Below are positions 29,927-34,147 of a stretch of 34,147 nucleotides of DNA, piece after piece (the stretch's first letter is position 1; every line of letters starts with the position of its first letter). Under the pieces are notes generated by a model, which saw only the letters and a list, made by a program, of their open reading frames with translations, made no database searches and was not told the DNA's origin. The stretch is taken from assembly GCA_018335015.1 (NCBI GenBank), contig JAGXKX010000011.1:2029-36175 (forward strand), read 5' to 3'. The translations under genes and the position numbers were made by a program. The DNA comes from Candidatus Bipolaricaulota bacterium. GTDB lineage: Bacteria; Bipolaricaulota; Bipolaricaulia; M55B111.

Positions 29927-31285
29927 ATGCCTCAAGACCGAACTATACCAAAAAACAAGGAAGCCGAACAACTCGTTCTCGGGTCTATCCTCATGGACCC
30001 GGAAGATGTCGTACCCAAGGTAGTAGAGAAAGTCAAACCCGGTCATTTCTACTGGAAGGAACACAGGCTGATATTTCGGGCGGTCCTGGAACTCTTCGAT
30101 AAAGGAGATCCCGCCGACGTGGTGACAGTGACCAACCGCCTGAAGGAAAAGGACCAGCTTGAAGAAATCCAGGGCCGCGGCTATCTCGCAGACCTTCTGG
30201 ACAAGGTAGTAACCACCGCAAACCTCGAACACTACACGGAAATTCTCAGGGAAAAAGCTCTCATGAGGGCGCTAATTAACGGGGGAAGGAGAATTAGCGA
30301 GCTCGGCTACGATACCGAACAGGAATTAAAAGACGTCCTGGATAGAGCCGAGGAGATCGTATTCGAGATTTCCCGTCAGGAAACCGTGGATGACTTCCAC
30401 CTATTGAGCGATTTTTTAAGGGATCACTTCGACGAACTGGAGGAACTACACCATGACCCAAGCCAGCAGACTATCAGTGGCCTGTCCACGGGCTTCCCCA
30501 AGCTGGACGAAATGACCTCCGGATTCCAGGACGGTCAACTTATAGTCGTGGCCGGAAGGCCGGGCACTGGAAAAACCAGTTTCGCGCTTTCTCTGGTTCG
30601 AAACATAGCACTAAAAGAGGATACGGGAGTAGGCCTGTTCTCCCTGGAGATGACTAAAGAGCAGCTTCTGGAGCGATTGTTATGCGGAGAGGGACGGGTA
30701 AATCTTCATCAGCTACGGGGTGGGTTCGTTCCATCAAGCAAGTGGAGGGATATAGCAACCGCGGCCGGCAAGCTTCAGGAGAGCACGATCGTCATTGATG
30801 ACATGCCCGGCAACGCGATACTGGACGTAAAAGCGAAAGCCCGAAGGATGAAAGCCGAACACGACATAAATATGCTCGTCGTAGACTACCTTCAGCTGAT
30901 TGAGGGGAAACAAAACGTAAACACCAGGGAACAGGAGATAGCTCACATTTCCCGGTCACTGAAAGGAATAGCCCGGGAGCTCCGAATACCGGTGGTTGCC
31001 CTGTCCCAGTTAAATCGTTCCGTCGAGCGAAGGGAGAAAAAGCGACCGCGGCTCTCGGACCTCCGGGAGAGTGGGGCAATCGAGCAGGATAGTGACGTAG
31101 TAACTTTCATTTACAGGGAAGACTACTATGGAGATGAAGACGAGGCGGAAAGCGATTCCACGGTAAGTCCGACCGAAATAATTATCGGCAAGCAGAGAAA
31201 TGGCCCACTGGGAAAGGTTAAACTGAATTTTCACAAAGGTTACGCAAGCTTCTATAATCCGACGAGCCGCTCGCCAAGCAATTAA
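29927..31285 (+). CDS. dnaB: Replicative DNA helicase DnaB
   Basis: DnaB is the hexameric 5'-3' helicase that unwinds DNA at the replication fork and contacts primase. The N-terminal domain starts IPKNKEAEQLVLGSILMDPE (about 7-26). The RecA-like domain has GFPKLDEMTSGFQDGQLIVVAGRPGTGKTSFAL (Walker A about 210-217), MLVVDYLQLIEG (Walker B), SRSLKGIARELRIPVVALSQLNRSVE and LRESGAIEQDSDVVTFIYRE, ending with the arginine-finger region KQRNGPLGKVKLNFH. Length 452, no intein. The ATG at 29927 aligns with family starts but has no ribosome binding site. Its stop overlaps that of pyk on the other strand. Confidence 0.95.
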   Translation: MPQDRTIPKNKEAEQLVLGSILMDPEDVVPKVVEKVKPGHFYWKEHRLIFRAVLELFDKGDPADVVTVTNRLKEKDQLEEIQGRGYLADLLDKVVTTANLEHYTEILREKALMRALINGGRRISELGYDTEQELKDVLDRAEEIVFEISRQETVDDFHLLSDFLRDHFDELEELHHDPSQQTISGLSTGFPKLDEMTSGFQDGQLIVVAGRPGTGKTSFALSLVRNIALKEDTGVGLFSLEMTKEQLLERLLCGEGRVNLHQLRGGFVPSSKWRDIATAAGKLQESTIVIDDMPGNAILDVKAKARRMKAEHDINMLVVDYLQLIEGKQNVNTREQEIAHISRSLKGIARELRIPVVALSQLNRSVERREKKRPRLSDLRESGAIEQDSDVVTFIYREDYYGDEDEAESDSTVSPTEIIIGKQRNGPLGKVKLNFHKGYASFYNPTSRSPSN

Positions 31286-32697
31286 CCTACCTGCTCTACT
31301 TTAATGAGGTTCGTGGTTCCTTCTACGGAGAACGGTACACCTGCAGTAACTACTACTAGATCGCCCTTATCGACGTAACCCTCTTCCCTAGCAGAGTAAA
31401 TGGACTTTTCTATCATCTGATCGGTATTTCGGGTCGTTTCCATTCTGATTGGCTTTACGCCCCATACCAGAGCCAGTTGGTTGTAGACTGATCTGGAGGG
31501 GGTAACCGCAATAATTTGAACTTCGGGTCGGAATCGGGCAATCAACCTGGCCGTATAACCGGACCTGGTCGAGGTAATTATGGCCCCGGCTTCCAGCCGC
31601 TCAGCCATGGTACATGAAGCGCGACCTATCTCCGGAGCAGTTTCGCTTCTTTTCCCGTCTAACTGGCTCGTCAGGTTGTTGGACGGAGAAAAATTGTCAT
31701 CGGCTTTCCTGGCTATCTTTCTCATGGTGGACACGGTTTTTGCCGGATAGGATCCTATTGCCGTCTCTCCTGAAAGCATGATCGCATCAGTACCGTCCAG
31801 TACTGCATTAGCTACGTCCGTGACCTCAGCCCTCGTAGGCGTGGGTGCGTCGATCATCGTCTCGAGCATCTGAGTAGCTGTAACTACGGGCTTTGCCATA
31901 TTGTTAGCAAGCCGAATAATCCTTTTCTGAAGAAAAGGAACCTCTTCCATACCCAGAGCCATGGCAAGGTCGCCTCGGGCAACCATCAACCCGTCCGCCA
32001 CGAGGGCGATTTCCTCGATATTTTCTACAGATTCCGCGGTCTCAATTTTAGCAATTACAGGAACGTCCCTATCGTCCACGTCTCTGGCCAGTTCCTTTGC
32101 CTGTTTTATCTCTTCTCCCCCTTTGACGAATGATAAGGCAAGCCAGTCGGCGCCTTCGGAGACGGCAAACTTGATATCTTTCTTGTCCTGCTCGGTAATT
32201 GGAGGCAAAGGGAAGCTGATCCCCGGTACTGTTATCCGCTGTCTACCGGAGATCACGCCGGAACTCATGGTCCTACACCTAACGCCACGATCGGAAACGG
32301 TCTCGACGGTCAGAGAGAGTTCCCCGTCCCCGACGATTACTTCGTAACCCTCGTCGAGGAAACCCCGGATGTCTTCGTAATCCGCTATAAAACTCTTGTG
32401 CTCACCGGCTCGTCCGGACGTTAAAAGCACTACCTCGTCCTCATTCAGGTGGATATCTCCCCCTTCGGCCGGTCTTATCCTTACTTCGGGCCCCTTGGTA
32501 TCTGCAATAATGGATAAGGGGAGGTCGTTATCATTTCTTATCTTCTTGAGGCTCGCGATAAGGTCGGAATGTTTTTCTTTGGTTCCATGAGAGAGATTAA
32601 GGCGGGCACAGCTTACCCCTTCGTCAACCATACTTTCGATAACTGACGGCGATTGGGAGGCTGGTCCAAAAGTAGCGACTATTTTAGTTTTGCTCAT
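31282..32697 (-). CDS. pyk: Pyruvate kinase
   Basis: Pyruvate kinase makes ATP and pyruvate from phosphoenolpyruvate at the end of glycolysis. TKIVATFGPAS opens the barrel. IADTKGPEVRI carries the Glu that marks the K+-dependent type, IAKIETAESVENIEEI contains the catalytic Lys, GLMVARGDLAMALGMEEVP binds the divalent metal and TATQMLETMIDAPTPTRAEVTDVANAVLDGTDAIMLSGETA is the signature. Length 471; there is no extra PEP-synthase-like C-terminal domain. The ATG at 32697 lies only 25 nt after the T run of the rpoD terminator and has no ribosome binding site. It completes the glycolytic set with fba and pfk elsewhere in the window. Confidence 0.95.
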   Translation of the reverse strand: MSKTKIVATFGPASQSPSVIESMVDEGVSCARLNLSHGTKEKHSDLIASLKKIRNDNDLPLSIIADTKGPEVRIRPAEGGDIHLNEDEVVLLTSGRAGEHKSFIADYEDIRGFLDEGYEVIVGDGELSLTVETVSDRGVRCRTMSSGVISGRQRITVPGISFPLPPITEQDKKDIKFAVSEGADWLALSFVKGGEEIKQAKELARDVDDRDVPVIAKIETAESVENIEEIALVADGLMVARGDLAMALGMEEVPFLQKRIIRLANNMAKPVVTATQMLETMIDAPTPTRAEVTDVANAVLDGTDAIMLSGETAIGSYPAKTVSTMRKIARKADDNFSPSNNLTSQLDGKRSETAPEIGRASCTMAERLEAGAIITSTRSGYTARLIARFRPEVQIIAVTPSRSVYNQLALVWGVKPIRMETTRNTDQMIEKSIYSAREEGYVDKGDLVVVTAGVPFSVEGTTNLIKVEQVG

Positions 32698-32722
32698 CTA
32701 TCAAAAGAGAGGGGTGAAAAAT

Positions 32723-32762
32723 AAAAAAAGACCTGATTTAAGGTATCGCCTCAAATCAGGTC
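32723..32762 (-). terminator. Strong intrinsic terminator between rpoD and pyk
   Basis: On the minus strand GACCTGATTT (32762-32753) pairs perfectly with AAATCAGGTC (32739-32730) around a 13-nt loop, followed by seven T residues (32729-32723). Confidence 0.93.
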
Positions 32763-32783
32763 GTACATTGGGTAACAATCTCC

Positions 32784-33662
32784 TCACTCCTCTTCGCTAA
32801 GCTTCTTATATCTTCCGAGCTCTTCTTTAATTTCTGGCCTCTGGAGTTTTTCGATGGCCCTATTCTGGAGCTGTCTTACTCGCTCTCTGCTTATATCAAA
32901 AACCTCGCCCACCTCTTCCAGAGTCCTCGTCTTATAATCCTCAAGACCGTATCTTAGTTTAAGAATGTGCTTTTCCCTATCAGTTAATTCTTTGTTCAAC
33001 AGGCCCTTGAGTCTGCCCTTTAATAAAGAATCGAAGGTCTCCTGTTCCGGGGTGGGAAGGTTATCGTCGGCAAAGATATCTCCCAGAACTCCGCTGTCGC
33101 TAGACTCCTCACCCAGGGGCTTGTCCAGTGAAACAGTCGTCTGGGCTGCCTTCTTTGCCCTTCTAACCTTTTCGACAGTAACGTCAAGGTCCTCGGCAAC
33201 CTTCTCAATCGGTGGCTCGGTCCCGTGTTCCTGTATGTATTCTTCTTCCACTCTATCTATCTTTCGGCTCAATTCCTTCATATGAGCCGGAACCCTGACC
33301 GTCCGGGACCTGTTCGTTAATGCCTTCAATATTGCCTGCCTGATCCACCAGGTGGCGTAAGTACTGAACTTGTAGCCCTTCCTCCAGTCGAATTTCTCGA
33401 TCGCCTTCATCAGACCCAAATTCCCTTCCTGGATCAAGTCTAGAAAAGGTAATCCGTAGTTCCGGTATTTCTTGGCAATACTAATAACTAATCTGAGGTT
33501 GGAAGAGGCAAGCTTTTCTCTTGCTTCTTCGTCGTCCTGCTCGATCCTTTTCGCGAGCTCAACCTCTTCTTCCCTTGTGAGCAACGCCTCGTTGCCTACT
33601 TCGTCGAAATACCTCCTGATAGGATTCTTCTCGTTATCGTCTTTTAACTTCCTATTTGCCAT
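32784..33662 (-). CDS. rpoD: Primary-type RNA polymerase sigma factor (RpoD, compact form)
   Basis: This sigma-70 factor directs RNA polymerase to housekeeping promoters. Region 1.2 ([29 protein letters not shown]) is at about 14-42. Region 2 ([56 protein letters not shown]) has the full -10-binding helix, and region 4.2 ends in [30 protein letters not shown]. At 292 residues it lacks region 1.1 and the non-conserved insert. The match to primary sigma consensus is strong, but a group 2 sigma cannot be excluded. I chose ATG 33662, since GGAGG sits 5 nt before it and overlaps the alternative GTG at 33668. A terminator follows. Confidence 0.9.
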   Translation of the reverse strand: MANRKLKDDNEKNPIRRYFDEVGNEALLTREEEVELAKRIEQDDEEAREKLASSNLRLVISIAKKYRNYGLPFLDLIQEGNLGLMKAIEKFDWRKGYKFSTYATWWIRQAILKALTNRSRTVRVPAHMKELSRKIDRVEEEYIQEHGTEPPIEKVAEDLDVTVEKVRRAKKAAQTTVSLDKPLGEESSDSGVLGDIFADDNLPTPEQETFDSLLKGRLKGLLNKELTDREKHILKLRYGLEDYKTRTLEEVGEVFDISRERVRQLQNRAIEKLQRPEIKEELGRYKKLSEEE

Positions 33663-33853
33663 GTCCACCTCCGTAGCTTACTATTCTGTTAATCTTAGTC
33701 TGTTAGAGAACTAATTTCAGGTTGATAGATTATTTCAAGTTTAAGAAATAATTGCCCTTTGGCAGAGTTTATTAATAAGAAAGGAAACTGAAGTAATTTT
33801 ATAAGACACACGGCACTCGCAGGTAAGCAATCACTTCGCTAACACTCATATTT

Positions 33854-33881
33854 ATTATATATCGTTATCGTAATTTGTCAA
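33854..33881 (-). promoter_or_regulatory. Consensus promoter of rpoD
   Basis: TTGACA (33881-33876), 16-bp spacer, TATAAT (33859-33854), both hexamers perfect. The leader to the ATG at 33662 is about 185 nt; I see no strong hairpin in it. Confidence 0.75.
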
Positions 33882-33884
33882 GCG

Positions 33885-33901
33885 AAAGTTTTTGAAACTT
33901 T
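33885..33901. promoter_or_regulatory. Palindrome next to the rpoD -35 box
   Basis: AAAGTTT-TTG-AAACTTT, 7-bp arms, 3 bp upstream of the rpoD -35. A candidate operator by position only. Confidence 0.35.
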
Positions 33902-33924
33902 ACGAATTGCAGCCCTGGCTCCGA

Positions 33925-33942
33925 ATTGACCGGGAGGTCAAT
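33925..33942. promoter_or_regulatory. Palindrome between the divergent rpoD and Tat-protein promoters
   Basis: ATTGACC-GGGA-GGTCAAT, perfect 7-bp arms. It lies about 22 bp upstream of the -35 of the plus-strand promoter and 43 bp upstream of the rpoD -35; it could serve either gene. Confidence 0.35.
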
Positions 33943-33964
33943 AGATATTGAAATAACAAGCACT

Positions 33965-33993
33965 TTTCCGTTAGGATAGAAACTGATTATAAT
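33965..33993 (+). promoter_or_regulatory. Promoter of the Tat-substrate gene
   Basis: Consensus TATAAT (33988-33993) with a weak TTTCCG (33965-33970) 17 bp upstream. Leader about 37 nt to the ATG at 34037. Confidence 0.5.
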
Positions 33994-34036
33994 AGGACTA
34001 CACAACTGACCGCGTACTCTGGAGGAAAACACCAAA

Positions 34037-34147
34037 ATGACCACATCAGAAGAGACTAAACTTACGAGAAGAAAGTTCCTAAAGTGGGGTGCCGGCGGCT
34101 TAGTTGGTGCGGGTGCCCTGACCCTGGGACTAAGACCCTGGAAGGGA
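34037..34147 (+). CDS. Twin-arginine-exported protein, N-terminus only (runs off the window)
   Basis: Only 37 codons are inside the window. They form a Tat signal peptide: a polar N-region with Lys and Glu, the motif TRRKFLKWGAGG (consensus S/T-R-R-x-F-L-K) at about 10-21, then a hydrophobic GLVGAGALTLGL core. Tat substrates are exported folded, often with a redox cofactor. The mature protein is outside the window, so its function cannot be named. The ATG follows GGAGGAAA. The gene diverges from rpoD. Confidence 0.85.
   Translation, partial: MTTSEETKLTRRKFLKWGAGGLVGAGALTLGLRPWKG

Overview
The window is a chromosomal segment of a bacterium with a two-membrane (diderm) envelope and mid-range GC. 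It carries BamA with an OmpH/Skp-like periplasmic protein, a peptidoglycan and division (dcw) cluster, a class II aldolase and PFK pair, pyruvate kinase, the primary sigma factor, DnaB and tmRNA. Many proteins are rich in Asp and Glu. I cannot place the phylum. A deep-branching anaerobic diderm such as Bipolaricaulota is a guess, not a result.

Layout. 1-3500 (minus): DUF4139 protein, a small unknown protein, phosphohexomutase, then the start of leuS (cut by the window edge). 3600-6170 (plus): class III aminotransferase, a membrane protein, then a separately transcribed 122-residue orphan closed by a strong terminator. 6420-15870 (plus): murD, ftsW, murG, murC, murB, a 313-bp leader where ftsQ would often sit, ftsA, an orphan ParA ATPase and ftsZ. 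16000-18130 (minus): class II fructose-bisphosphate aldolase and a phosphofructokinase with PPi-type residues. 18820-20535 (plus): folK and a short RNase G. 20530-25980 (minus): yraN, comM/yifB, bamA, ompH/skp, fabZ. 26645-27904 (plus): a MetH-like homocysteine methyltransferase. 27968-29325 (plus): tRNA-Gly, tRNA-fMet, tRNA-Leu, a second tRNA-fMet, tRNA-Met and tmRNA. 29927-34147: dnaB (plus), pyk and rpoD (minus), and the start of a Tat-exported protein (plus).

The least ordinary content is in the intergenic regions. Two intact 202-bp elements (18478-18679 and 26361-26562) have 16-bp terminal inverted repeats and an internal hairpin with a perfect 21-bp stem and a 45-nt loop. One is flanked by a 5-bp direct repeat. 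A third copy (28180-28336) has its loop inverted relative to its right arm, and its stem carries two compensatory base-pair changes. Two decayed or partial copies lie next to these. A different 297-bp nested palindrome, with perfect 20-bp and 18-bp arms, sits between the tmRNA gene and dnaB. No transposase is visible in the window, so the 202-bp family looks like a non-autonomous, hairpin-forming element.

Other points of note are a 30-residue tmRNA tag ending in AFA, a ParA between ftsA and ftsZ, an FtsZ with a long acidic N-terminal extension, a homocysteine methyltransferase ending in a fragment of a pterin-binding barrel, promoters placed unusually close to start codons, and two convergent gene pairs whose stop codons overlap in TTAA. 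All functions are read from sequence motifs; no database search was run.
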